Positions 6,876 to 15,063 of a stretch of DNA of 39,478 bases are shown piece by piece (the stretch's first letter is position 1; each line of letters starts with the position of its first letter). The translations under genes and the position numbers were made by a program. Under the pieces are notes generated by a model. The model searched no databases. It was not told where the DNA came from and saw nothing but the letters and a program-made list of their open reading frames with translations. The stretch is from assembly GCA_050305935.1 (NCBI GenBank), contig JBNLGG010000040.1, positions 1 to 39,478 of the forward strand, read 5' to 3'. This DNA is from CAJXNP01 sp050305935. Lineage in GTDB: Bacteria; Bacteroidota; Bacteroidia; Cytophagales; Cyclobacteriaceae.

Positions 6876-8753
6876 TTAATCAAAAAACATCCAGGTAATC
6901 CCGAGGCTCAACACTTTCTTCTGCCCCACATAATTGGGAAAGGTAAAATAGCCTTGGTTTGTCTGTTGGTTTAAATGCTCATACCGGATAAATGCAGCGA
7001 AGGTATCAATCCTGAAATCAAGAAATGCATCGATCACAAGCGCAGCGGGCACTTCGAAATCACTCTGCAAATAGAACTGCCGCAAGGCCGGGTTGTACCG
7101 CTCGGCAAAATAACTGCTCTTGTAGTTGGCCTGTAGTCCCGCCTGGATATTGATCGTCTGGTTAAATACTTCCTTCCCAAAATACAATCGCGAATTCAAA
7201 AACAGGTTGGGAATCCTGATCGCATTTACCGCCTTATCATCGCCACTTTTCAAGGTGTAAATGACTTCATTTTCAAAGTGAATGGACCGGTTGAACAGGT
7301 GTAAACCAAATTCAAGCGATGGGTGGATTAATTGCACATTGCCACCTGCCTGTTCCGGAATACTCTCCTCATTGTAATACACATTATGATTTAAATTGAT
7401 CAGGGTAAGTTTGGGAACCAGATCCAATATGCGAAGATGAATATCGATCTCCCCACTCAGGTAATCCGAATTGATGGGGTCAAAATTATTGTACCACTCA
7501 TTGTGATTGCCAAAATAGGTGTCCTGTATGATGGTTGGTTGATACCTTGTCTTTTGATAAGTCGCCTTAAAATACTTATTGACATAGTCTCCCCGCAAAT
7601 AATAACCACCGCCTACCAGGTATTCTCCCTGGGCATTTAAGGAATGATCTTTTAAGCTGTCAAAATCGAAGCGGAAGTTAAACCCACCATAGGTCTCCCA
7701 CCGGTCAGTATTGTTAGGAAGATAGGTGTGAACATATTTTGCCTTTCTCAATTTGAGGTGGAAATTATAATAAAAATTTCCCTGGCTACCCTTTATCCCC
7801 GGCTCATGGATGGACTGTGTGAATAGCGCCCGGTCAGTAGTGGAGTCAGGGTTTATGAAGACGGGTTGTAAAAATTTACCATCCTGGGTGAATCCACTTT
7901 CATCACTCAAATCCAAATCTTCAAACCGGTATTTATTCCCTATTTGCTCCCATTGATAGTAAAAATTCAACTGCCGTTTCCATTTGAATTCATTGTAAAG
8001 GAAAAAGTTAAGGTTTAAATCCGCTGATTTTGCATTTTCGAGGTTGACAGGCGCATCCTCGTCAAAAAACTCGCCGTTGGTTAGAAAACCTGTAGTATCA
8101 ATACCCCCATTCTCTTTGACCTCGTGATTCAGCCTGGAAAGCGCCCCCATGACCACGTATTTTCCACTCGGAGCCATGTAGTGGGAGTGCAGGTAATAAG
8201 CCGTGGAAACTACCTGCCGGTCATTTCTCCCACTGGAGCTCACCTGCTTCTCAATGCTCATCCGCCGAAAATGAATACCGGCATTCCAGTAGGGTGTGAT
8301 GTTACGGGCATGTTTCACCGTAGTGATGGAGCGGCGACCTCCGCCGAAGGTTGCATCAATAAATGTGTAGGGGGATTTAGTATCGAAAAAGGTAATGTCT
8401 TCTTTGGTAAAATAATAGGGTGTGTAGGAGTCAAAGCCCGACCTCACACCAATTTGCCTGGTAGGCTCATAATAAATCGGCTTTGTCGAAGTGCCTACCA
8501 CACCCAGATTCTGGTACTTAAATCCGCTGGCGCTAACGAAATCAAAATTGTGTAATCCGTCAATTAGGGTGTCGACTTTGATGACCAGGTAGTTATTGTT
8601 TTTGATTCGTTCAAAATTGGTATAATAGGTGGTGTAAGCGCCATACACCGTCTGTGTGGAATCGTCAATAATCTGTGCCTTTGCAGAAAAGGGGGATGCC
8701 AATGCGATCAGCAAAAAAAATAAAACACCTATGTTAAACGTTCGCTTCATCAT
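6876..8753 (-). CDS. Putative outer-membrane porin (Porin_10 type)
   Basis: A 625-residue predicted outer-membrane beta-barrel. A signal peptide (about 1-26, ending SAKA before Q) is followed by long alternating aromatic/polar strands (for example WNAGIHFRRMSIEKQ, LNFYYQWEQIG, ETYGGFNFRFDFDSL) and a terminal strand ending GITWMFFD. The early segment with YYEPTRQIGVRSGFDSYTPYYF and DTKSPYTFIDATFGGGRR matches my memory of the Bacteroidota putative-porin family. The start overlaps the end of lpxK by 4 bp (ATGA), so the two are co-translated. The pairing with an LPS gene suits an outer-membrane product. Transport substrate is unknown. Confidence 0.8.
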   Translation of the reverse strand: MMKRTFNIGVLFFLLIALASPFSAKAQIIDDSTQTVYGAYTTYYTNFERIKNNNYLVIKVDTLIDGLHNFDFVSASGFKYQNLGVVGTSTKPIYYEPTRQIGVRSGFDSYTPYYFTKEDITFFDTKSPYTFIDATFGGGRRSITTVKHARNITPYWNAGIHFRRMSIEKQVSSSGRNDRQVVSTAYYLHSHYMAPSGKYVVMGALSRLNHEVKENGGIDTTGFLTNGEFFDEDAPVNLENAKSADLNLNFFLYNEFKWKRQLNFYYQWEQIGNKYRFEDLDLSDESGFTQDGKFLQPVFINPDSTTDRALFTQSIHEPGIKGSQGNFYYNFHLKLRKAKYVHTYLPNNTDRWETYGGFNFRFDFDSLKDHSLNAQGEYLVGGGYYLRGDYVNKYFKATYQKTRYQPTIIQDTYFGNHNEWYNNFDPINSDYLSGEIDIHLRILDLVPKLTLINLNHNVYYNEESIPEQAGGNVQLIHPSLEFGLHLFNRSIHFENEVIYTLKSGDDKAVNAIRIPNLFLNSRLYFGKEVFNQTINIQAGLQANYKSSYFAERYNPALRQFYLQSDFEVPAALVIDAFLDFRIDTFAAFIRYEHLNQQTNQGYFTFPNYVGQKKVLSLGITWMFFD

Positions 8754-9799
8754 TCTGATCTGCTTTCGACTGCGATAATAGCACCTGAAATGATCTTGTC
8801 AAATTTATTTTCGTCAAAAAGGAATTCATATTTTATTGGCAGATAGCCTGGCTTCACATTGTTTTCCTGAAACATGGGTAAATATGACTGCAAACGCCCG
8901 TAATCTTTCTCCGTAGTCAATACGACCGTTCCAGGCCCATATTTCAAAGCTTTATCGATAATTTTCTGAACGTCGCTGCCAGAGTAGCGATGATGGTCAG
9001 CAAAGCGAATACCTTCTTTTGCATTATATTTTTCCTTAATGTATTCTTCGAATGGCTCCGGGTTCCCGATTCCCGACAGGGTCAAAATATTTGCTTTCGA
9101 CTCAATTTCACCTGCCAAAACGGGTGCACCGTATTTGATTTGGGTAAAAAACACTGGCTTCCCCGGTGCATACCGCTCGATTTCCTGGGCAATCTTTTCG
9201 GTTTCGTCCCTTGCCAATTTTGCCGGGCATTTGGTCACAACGATTACATCTGCACGATTTGCCCCTTTTCTGGATTCACGCAGTAACCCCATTGGCAACA
9301 CCTGGTCTTTGTAAAAAGGTCTCGAAAATTCTGTGATCAATATATTTAGGGCGGGCTTTACATATCGATGTTGGAAAGCGTCATCCAGCAGGATCAGGTT
9401 AACATCTTCTTTATTGAACAAAATCTCGGGAATGGCGACGGCGCGCTCCTCACCTACCGCTACTGATACCTTATCTTTATATTTCCGGTAAAATTGGAAA
9501 GGCTCGTCACCAATGGTTGCAGCCGTGTCTTCATCATTGGCCAGGCGAAAGCCACGAGTCTTCCTGCCATAACCACGGCTGAGGGTAGCAATGGAGTAAG
9601 TAAAATGCAGCTTTTCAATCAGGTACTCGATCATCGGCGTTTTGCCTGAACCTCCCGCGATAAGGTTCCCTACACTAATTACCGGCACCTCAAACTCAAC
9701 CGATTTCTTATAACCGATATCAAAGAGGTAATTTCTCAAATCGGTAATCATCCGATAGAGTAGAGCAAATGGAAGTAAAAGTATCTTAAAAAACTTCAC
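8750..9799 (-). CDS. lpxK: Tetraacyldisaccharide 4'-kinase
   Basis: LpxK phosphorylates the 4' position of the tetraacyldisaccharide 1-phosphate to make lipid IVA, at the inner face of the cytoplasmic membrane. In this 349-residue protein the Walker A motif GGSGKTP lies at about 49-55 after the conserved PVISVGNL strand. RGYGRKTRGF and DDAFQHR follow, both hallmarks of the family. An N-terminal hydrophobic helix (about 4-16) fits membrane association. It is the first gene of a two-gene unit with the porin and is divergent from the nif3-like gene, with only 48 bp between the two starts. Its presence shows a lipid A-bearing outer membrane. Confidence 0.95.
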   Translation of the reverse strand: MKFFKILLLPFALLYRMITDLRNYLFDIGYKKSVEFEVPVISVGNLIAGGSGKTPMIEYLIEKLHFTYSIATLSRGYGRKTRGFRLANDEDTAATIGDEPFQFYRKYKDKVSVAVGEERAVAIPEILFNKEDVNLILLDDAFQHRYVKPALNILITEFSRPFYKDQVLPMGLLRESRKGANRADVIVVTKCPAKLARDETEKIAQEIERYAPGKPVFFTQIKYGAPVLAGEIESKANILTLSGIGNPEPFEEYIKEKYNAKEGIRFADHHRYSGSDVQKIIDKALKYGPGTVVLTTEKDYGRLQSYLPMFQENNVKPGYLPIKYEFLFDENKFDKIISGAIIAVESRSE

Positions 9800-9847
9800 G
9801 GGGCTTGAGGCAATTTCTTAATTTTAGCTCCGCAAAGTTCAATAATT

Positions 9848-10945
9848 ATGTCAAAAATTAAAGAGATCACGTCCTATTTAGATCAATACGCCCCGCGCAG
9901 CTACCAGGAATCGTATGACAATTCCGGATTACTGGTGGGTGATACAGCAAATGAGCTTCAGGGAGTGATGATTTCCCTGGACGTGACCGAAGGAGTAATC
10001 GATGACGCCATTGCCAATAATTGCAATGTAATTGTGTCTCACCATCCCGTCATTTTCAGAGGAATAAAAAAGCTGACCGGAAGCAACGATGCAGAAAGAG
10101 CCATTCTGAAAGCAATTAAAAACGACATTGCCTTGTATGCGATTCATACCAACCTTGACAATGTCCACACTGGCGTGAACAAAAAGATCTGCGATACAAT
10201 TGGCCTGGTCAACACAAAAATACTTCAGCCAAAAACAGATACCCTCAATAAACTCACCACCTTCATTCCCACAAGCAACACACGGGAAGTGATGGACGCA
10301 GTGTTCAACGCAGGTGCAGGAAAAATCGGTGACTATTCCAATTGCAGTTTTAAGGTGACAGGCACAGGAACTTTTCTACCTAGTGAAAAAGCAAATCCCC
10401 ACATTGGCACGTCAGGCAACCAGGAAGAAGTAACGGAAGATCGCGTGGAAGTAATTTTCCCCGCACATTTAAGCTCAAAAATTGTCAACGCATTAAAAAA
10501 GGCCCATCCCTATGAAGAAGTAGCATTCTACCTGTACGAATTGATCAATGAAAATCCTGAGGTGGGATCAGGCATGACAGGTGAACTAGAAATTCCTTTG
10601 TCAGAAAAAGAATTCCTTGATCACCTCAAAAAAAGGATGAACCTTTCGGTCATTAAACATACCCATTTCACAGGTAAGCAGATCAGGAAAGTCGCTGTTT
10701 GCGGGGGTGCGGGAAGCTCTCTTTTACATCGGGCCAAAGCCATTGGTGCACAAGCTTTTGTATCAGCAGATTTTAAGTACCATGAGTATTTTGATGCGGA
10801 CGGTGACATCCTCATTGCGGATATCGGTCATTATGAGAGTGAAATATTTACAAAAGATTTATTATATGAGATTTTAAAGAAAAATTTTCCTAATATTGCA
10901 CTCCATTTGACCAAGGTAGATACAAATCCAATTCTTTATACATAA
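9848..10945 (+). CDS. Nif3-like dinuclear metal centre protein (GTP cyclohydrolase 1 type 2 homolog)
   Basis: A 365-residue member of the Nif3/YbgI/YqfO family, proteins that form hexameric toroids with a two-metal site. Function is poorly defined; GTP cyclohydrolase activity has been reported for some members. Metal-site residues are visible: His65-His66 (VSHHPVIF), His100 and Asp104 (HTNLDN), and the C-terminal ADIGHYESE. The middle third (about 125-245), with RVEVIFPAHLSSKIV and HPYEEVAFYLYEL, is the inserted PII/CutA-like domain found in the longer YqfO-type proteins. The stop is 3 bp from the next start, so it forms an operon with the zinc-ribbon gene, an association common in Bacteroidota as far as I recall. 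Confidence 0.92.
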   Translation: MSKIKEITSYLDQYAPRSYQESYDNSGLLVGDTANELQGVMISLDVTEGVIDDAIANNCNVIVSHHPVIFRGIKKLTGSNDAERAILKAIKNDIALYAIHTNLDNVHTGVNKKICDTIGLVNTKILQPKTDTLNKLTTFIPTSNTREVMDAVFNAGAGKIGDYSNCSFKVTGTGTFLPSEKANPHIGTSGNQEEVTEDRVEVIFPAHLSSKIVNALKKAHPYEEVAFYLYELINENPEVGSGMTGELEIPLSEKEFLDHLKKRMNLSVIKHTHFTGKQIRKVAVCGGAGSSLLHRAKAIGAQAFVSADFKYHEYFDADGDILIADIGHYESEIFTKDLLYEILKKNFPNIALHLTKVDTNPILYT

Positions 10946-10948
10946 TAG

Positions 10949-11725
10949 ATGGAAAGATCAGTTTCACAAGTTTTAGACGCACTCGCAAAATTACAATCAA
11001 TAGATTCTGAACTAGATGAGCTAATAAAGATCAGGGGAGCGCTGCCTGAAGAGGTAGGCGATCTGGAAGACGAGATTGCAGGGTACGAGACCCGTATTGA
11101 TAAATTCAACGGGGAGATCGAACGACAAAATGAAGATATCAGCAACAATAAAATTGGAATCCAAAATGCCAATAAGCTGATCCAAAAATATGAAGAGCAA
11201 CAAAGCAATGTTCGCAATAACCGGGAATACGATGCGCTGACCAAAGAGGTAGAATTGCAGCAGTTGGAAATCCAGATCTGCGAAAAGAAGATCAGGGAAG
11301 CTCAGGCGATCATCGAACAAAAAAACGAAGAAATAAACGGCACAAAAGAACTGATGGAGGAACGTCAAAAAGACCTCATCAGCAAAAAGAAGGAGCTTGA
11401 CAACATTGTATCGGAAAGTGAGGATGAGGAGAAGAAACTTCATTCCGACAGGGAAAAAGCTTCAAAAAACATTGAAGAGCGCCTTTTAAAATCTTACAAT
11501 AAGATCAGACAAAATGCCCGAAACGGCCTTGCTGTAGTAAGTGTAAAACGGAGCGCCTGCGGCGGCTGTTTTAATATCGTCCCTCCACAGCGACAGGCAG
11601 AGGTAAAAGAGCGAAAAAAATTGATAGTTTGTGAACATTGTGGTAGAATATTTGCAGACGTTGAGGACGTCGTCGAAGAAGAACCAAAGAAAAAGACGAA
11701 ACGAACTGCCGTAAAAAAGAAATAA
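10949..11725 (+). CDS. Coiled-coil protein with C4 zinc ribbon
   Basis: A 258-residue protein. Residues about 5-180 are charged heptad-rich coiled coil (EIAGYETRIDKFNGEIERQ, QQLEIQICEKKIREA). Then comes a zinc ribbon with two cysteine pairs, CGGC near 204-207 and CEHC near 225-228. A Lys-rich tail ends KKKTKRTAVKKK. This is the architecture of the zf-RING_7/CT398-like family, which is conserved with Nif3-like genes; a nucleic-acid or assembly-factor role has been suggested but not settled. All four cysteines are present. It is translated from the same transcript as the upstream nif3-like gene. The intrinsic terminator at 11756-11787 probably ends this operon. Confidence 0.88.
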   Translation: MERSVSQVLDALAKLQSIDSELDELIKIRGALPEEVGDLEDEIAGYETRIDKFNGEIERQNEDISNNKIGIQNANKLIQKYEEQQSNVRNNREYDALTKEVELQQLEIQICEKKIREAQAIIEQKNEEINGTKELMEERQKDLISKKKELDNIVSESEDEEKKLHSDREKASKNIEERLLKSYNKIRQNARNGLAVVSVKRSACGGCFNIVPPQRQAEVKERKKLIVCEHCGRIFADVEDVVEEEPKKKTKRTAVKKK

Positions 11726-11726
11726 T

Positions 11727-13238
11727 TTGAGCACACATATTATAAAAGATTGTGTAAAAGCGAGGGCAGCGAATCCCTCGCTTTTTTATTTTATTCTACT
11801 TTTTTTCTTCCCTCTTTGCTCCATCGGGCAAAATGTCAACCCCATCGTCCAGGCAGCCTACAAAGATGTGTTAAACCTGGATTTTGATGCCGCCCGCGAC
11901 AAATTGAAATTCCTCCATTCAGATCCTGAAAATAATCCCTATAGCATCTATGTTGCCAATCTGGCCGATGTGCTCCAGGCATATTCTTCAGGAAGCGAAG
12001 AGCTTTTTGATGAGTTAAAAAACTTTGAGTCCATTCGTTTAAACCAGATTAACCGCCTCCCGAACGATAAACCCGAGCGCTTTTTCCTGGAAGCTGAAAT
12101 CAAAATACAGTGGGCATTTGCGAAATTCAGGTACGGCCACTACCTGAAATCTTTCTGGGGGTTTAAACAGGCATACTCGATTGCGGAGAAAGGCCATGAA
12201 TTGTTTCCCGAGTATGTACCACTGAACAAGAGCCTGGGAGTAATTCACACAGTACTCGGATCCTTTCCCGAAAACTACCATTGGCTGCTTTCCATACTCA
12301 ATTCCTCGGGAGATATCGGACAGGGAATGTCGGAATTACAAAAGCTGACCAGAAGCAATTCCATTTTTTATGAGGAATCCATTGCCTATCAATCGCTTTT
12401 TCAAACCTATTTGTTGAATGAAAAAAAACAGGCCCTGGCGAAGATGGACGAATTGCTCCAATTATCGAACCCAAAGGATGTTGTCAAAGCAGTAGCAGTC
12501 CTGGTGTATTTTAAATCTTCACAAAGCCAAAAGGCTGAGTCACTACTGATGGAAATCGAGAAAAAAGGTGTATTGAACACCATTCCCTTCCTCACCTATC
12601 TCATGGGGGAAATCAATCTACAAAAAGGCAATTATATCAATGCGATTCAGTTTTATCATAATTTTATTCATAACAACAAGGGCATCAATTACACCAAAGA
12701 TGCCTACCTGAAAATAGCTTTAAGTCATTGGCTAAACGATGACGGGAATTTTAAGCTCTACATGGAAAAAGCACTGGCAGAAGGCCGCACCGATATCGAC
12801 GCCGATAAAAATGCAGAGTATATCGCAAGCCAGGAACAATTGCCAAACAAGGACCTCCTGAAAATAAGGTATGCAACAGATGGCGGCTATTTTGAGATGG
12901 TGGAAAAAATATTGGCAGAAATCAATATCAAAAATTTTAATAGCGATGAGCTTCTTGAATATCATTACCGCCTTGCACGGTACTATCACCTTACGAATAA
13001 CTTAGTGGACGCCCTGAAAGAATATGATTGGGTGGTACAAAAACAAGGGAAACGAACCTTTTATTTCGCGCCCAATGCCTGCCTCCAATCGGCCTATATT
13101 TACCTGGAGCAGGGACAAAAATCAAAAGCTAAGCATCTACTTGAAAAAGTCCTGACCTACGAAGGTCATCCGTACCAATCCAGCATCGATAAAAAAGCTG
13201 AAATTGAGCTGGAGAAATTATCCTCTCTAAGTAATTAA
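11727..13238 (+). CDS. Secreted tetratricopeptide-like repeat protein
   Basis: A 503-residue protein made of helical pairs with TPR character, for example PFLTYLMGEINLQKGNYINA, LEYHYRLARYYHLTNNLVDA and CLQSAYIYLEQGQKSKAKH. A hydrophobic stretch (about 19-34, ending SIG before Q) reads as a signal peptide, so the protein is probably periplasmic or a scaffold at the envelope. The only initiator found is TTG at 11727, one base after the preceding stop; no in-frame ATG or GTG lies before the signal sequence. A terminator-like hairpin sits inside the codons for residues about 10-20, so expression may depend on read-through. The gene ends 4 bp before the convergent dnaB stop. Function is unknown. 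Confidence 0.78.
   Translation: MSTHIIKDCVKARAANPSLFYFILLFFFPLCSIGQNVNPIVQAAYKDVLNLDFDAARDKLKFLHSDPENNPYSIYVANLADVLQAYSSGSEELFDELKNFESIRLNQINRLPNDKPERFFLEAEIKIQWAFAKFRYGHYLKSFWGFKQAYSIAEKGHELFPEYVPLNKSLGVIHTVLGSFPENYHWLLSILNSSGDIGQGMSELQKLTRSNSIFYEESIAYQSLFQTYLLNEKKQALAKMDELLQLSNPKDVVKAVAVLVYFKSSQSQKAESLLMEIEKKGVLNTIPFLTYLMGEINLQKGNYINAIQFYHNFIHNNKGINYTKDAYLKIALSHWLNDDGNFKLYMEKALAEGRTDIDADKNAEYIASQEQLPNKDLLKIRYATDGGYFEMVEKILAEINIKNFNSDELLEYHYRLARYYHLTNNLVDALKEYDWVVQKQGKRTFYFAPNACLQSAYIYLEQGQKSKAKHLLEKVLTYEGHPYQSSIDKKAEIELEKLSSLSN
11756..11787 (+). terminator. Intrinsic terminator inside the TPR gene's 5' coding region
   Basis: An 11-bp stem (11756-11766 with 11775-11785) with an 8-base loop is followed by six T and a further T-rich stretch. 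This is a textbook Rho-independent terminator 30 bp past the zinc-ribbon stop. It also lies within the signal-peptide codons of the TPR gene if that gene starts at TTG 11727. Confidence 0.8.
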
Positions 13239-13242
13239 TATC

Positions 13243-14820
13243 TTAAAAAGGAGGTTCGTCATCGTGATCGTTTCCTGTCGGACCATTCCCGCTGTCGCTG
13301 TTAGCCCGACTCTGGAAGGTGATGGTTTTTGGACCACCTTCAAATTCTCCCGGAATACCTCCACCTCCTGGAAATCCACCACCAAATGGCCCCTGGAAAT
13401 CGAGGTCTGAAAACTTGGTGAACTTGCCGATGAATTTAAGTCTCACAGTATCAAGTGATCCGTTTCTGTGTTTCGCAATGATCACTTCCCCTACCCCTTG
13501 CAGGCTGTTTCCTTCCTCATCAGTGGTAATATTATAATATTCAGGCCGGTATAGGAACATTACCATGTCGGCATCCTGCTCAATAGATCCGGATTCCCTA
13601 AGGTCGGAAAGCTGTGGTCGCTTGTCACCACCTCTCACTTCCACTGCCCTACTCAACTGACTCAGCGCAATGATAGGCACATTTAATTCCTTGGCAATGT
13701 TTTTTAGTGCCCTCGAAATCGATGCGATTTCCTGTTCACGGTTGCCTGAGCCGCCCCCACTTTTTGTGCTGTCGCCCGACATCAACTGCAAATAGTCGAT
13801 GATGATCAGGGATACATCATGCTGGGCGACCAGTTTTCTGGCTTTTGCCCGTAGCTCTAAAATGGAAAGGGCAGGCGTATCGTCAATAAATATAGGCGCT
13901 TCGGATAATTTGGCAGTTTTGTGGATAAGTTGCTCCCATTCGTACTCTTCCAGTTTTCCCTTCTTTATTTTTTCACTGTCCAATTCTGCCTCCGAAGATA
14001 TAAGCCTGTTGACTAACTGAATGCTCGACATCTCCAATGAGAAAATCGCCACCGGCTTTTTAAAGTCTACTGCTGCATTTCTCATGGCCGAGACAACGAA
14101 AGCCGTCTTACCCATACCGGGCCTGGCTGCAATAATCACCAGGTCAGACCTTTGCCAACCGGATGTCACCCGGTCCAGTGCTGTAAACCCGGTAGGAATA
14201 CCAGTCAAGCCATCACCGTTATGTTTCTTGGTTTCGAGCTCGGTAATTGCCTGGTGCATCAGGGAGCTCATGTCTTCGTAGTTCTTCCGAATGTTTACTT
14301 CTGACACTTCAAACAATGACTGTTCGGTTTTATCGAGCAAGTCAAAAACGTCGGTAGTATCTTCGTAGGCTTCCTTATGGATTTTTGACGCAATCGTAAT
14401 CAATTCGCGCTTTATGGCCTTTTCAGTGATGATCCTGGCATGATATTCCACATTGGCCGCTGAACTTACCTTGGAGGTTAGCTCTGAAATATAGTAAGCG
14501 CCCCCTACAAATTCCAGCTTCGCGTTTTTCCTCAGCTGGTTAGTGACTGTCAGGATGTCAATTGGTTCTGACCTGTTAAAAAGCTCTACAATTGCCGCGT
14601 AAATCTCCTGGTTTGCCTCCACATAAAAGCTCTGTGGTTTCAGGATTTCTATGACAGCATTTAAGGCATCCTTTTCTAAAAGCAAAGCGCCTAATACGGC
14701 TTGTTCAAGGTCTACCGCCTGTGGCGGTAGCTTACCTAAACCTTCAGTAAGGCCTGATGATTTAAATGTAGCATGCGCCTTATATCCTGTTCGGAATTTT
14801 GAGGTATTGCTTTGGTCCAT
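13243..14820 (-). CDS. dnaB: Replicative DNA helicase
   Basis: The hexameric replicative helicase that unwinds DNA at the fork. The 525-residue protein has the N-terminal domain (LPPQAVDLEQAVLGALLLEKDAL), a linker, and a RecA-like domain with Walker A ARPGMGKTAF, Walker B LIIIDYLQLM, and the SREIxxISRxLKxLAKELNxPxxxLSQLSR-type block. No intein interrupts it. ATG at 14820 is chosen over the ATG at 14856 because a good promoter -7 box (14850-14857) would cover the latter. The tail after the helicase domain is Gly/Pro-rich and ends acidic, DHDDEPPF, resembling the tip of single-stranded DNA-binding proteins. It converges on the TPR gene with 4 bp between the stops. Confidence 0.96.
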   Translation of the reverse strand: MDQSNTSKFRTGYKAHATFKSSGLTEGLGKLPPQAVDLEQAVLGALLLEKDALNAVIEILKPQSFYVEANQEIYAAIVELFNRSEPIDILTVTNQLRKNAKLEFVGGAYYISELTSKVSSAANVEYHARIITEKAIKRELITIASKIHKEAYEDTTDVFDLLDKTEQSLFEVSEVNIRKNYEDMSSLMHQAITELETKKHNGDGLTGIPTGFTALDRVTSGWQRSDLVIIAARPGMGKTAFVVSAMRNAAVDFKKPVAIFSLEMSSIQLVNRLISSEAELDSEKIKKGKLEEYEWEQLIHKTAKLSEAPIFIDDTPALSILELRAKARKLVAQHDVSLIIIDYLQLMSGDSTKSGGGSGNREQEIASISRALKNIAKELNVPIIALSQLSRAVEVRGGDKRPQLSDLRESGSIEQDADMVMFLYRPEYYNITTDEEGNSLQGVGEVIIAKHRNGSLDTVRLKFIGKFTKFSDLDFQGPFGGGFPGGGGIPGEFEGGPKTITFQSRANSDSGNGPTGNDHDDEPPF

Positions 14821-14849
14821 AGGGGTCAGTATAAAAAAATAACGAGGTA

Positions 14850-14880
14850 CAAACATACACCTTCTAAATGCCCCTGGAAA
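14850..14880 (-). promoter_or_regulatory. Bacteroidota-type promoter of dnaB
   Basis: Reading the minus strand, TTTC (14880-14877) is followed by exactly 19 bases and then TATGTTTG (14857-14850). This matches the TTTG-N19-TAnnTTTG consensus at 11 of 12 counted positions, with one mismatch in the -33 box. The predicted transcript start is near 14843, giving a leader of about 23 bases before the ATG at 14820. Confidence 0.6.
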
Positions 14881-15004
14881 ATTTTTCTAAGTATAGTTTT
14901 CGATCGTTTTTCCACAATCAATTTTCCTTTATCCACACATTTACTAACAAGTTATTAACTTAATAAGAGGTTATGAACATATAATCCACATTTCTTAAAT
15001 TTAG

Positions 15005-15035
15005 TTTGTCGTCGAATACTTTTGTTATATTTTTG
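15005..15035 (+). promoter_or_regulatory. Bacteroidota-type promoter of mpl
   Basis: TTTG (15005-15008), 19 bases, then TATTTTTG (15028-15035) is a full match to the phylum's housekeeping promoter consensus. The expected transcript start is near 15042, about 22 bases ahead of the TTG start of mpl. It is divergent from the dnaB promoter. Confidence 0.65.
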
Positions 15036-15063
15036 ACAACTTAATTAAACCGGCTAGGTAGTA

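Noticed and set aside
13243..14820. Intein in dnaB
   Set aside because: DnaB is a common intein site, but the length is normal and motifs run on without a break.
14821..14856. Longer N-terminus for DnaB (ATG at 14856)
   Set aside because: The upstream ATG falls in the promoter -7 box at 14850-14857, and the extra twelve residues look unlike the family.
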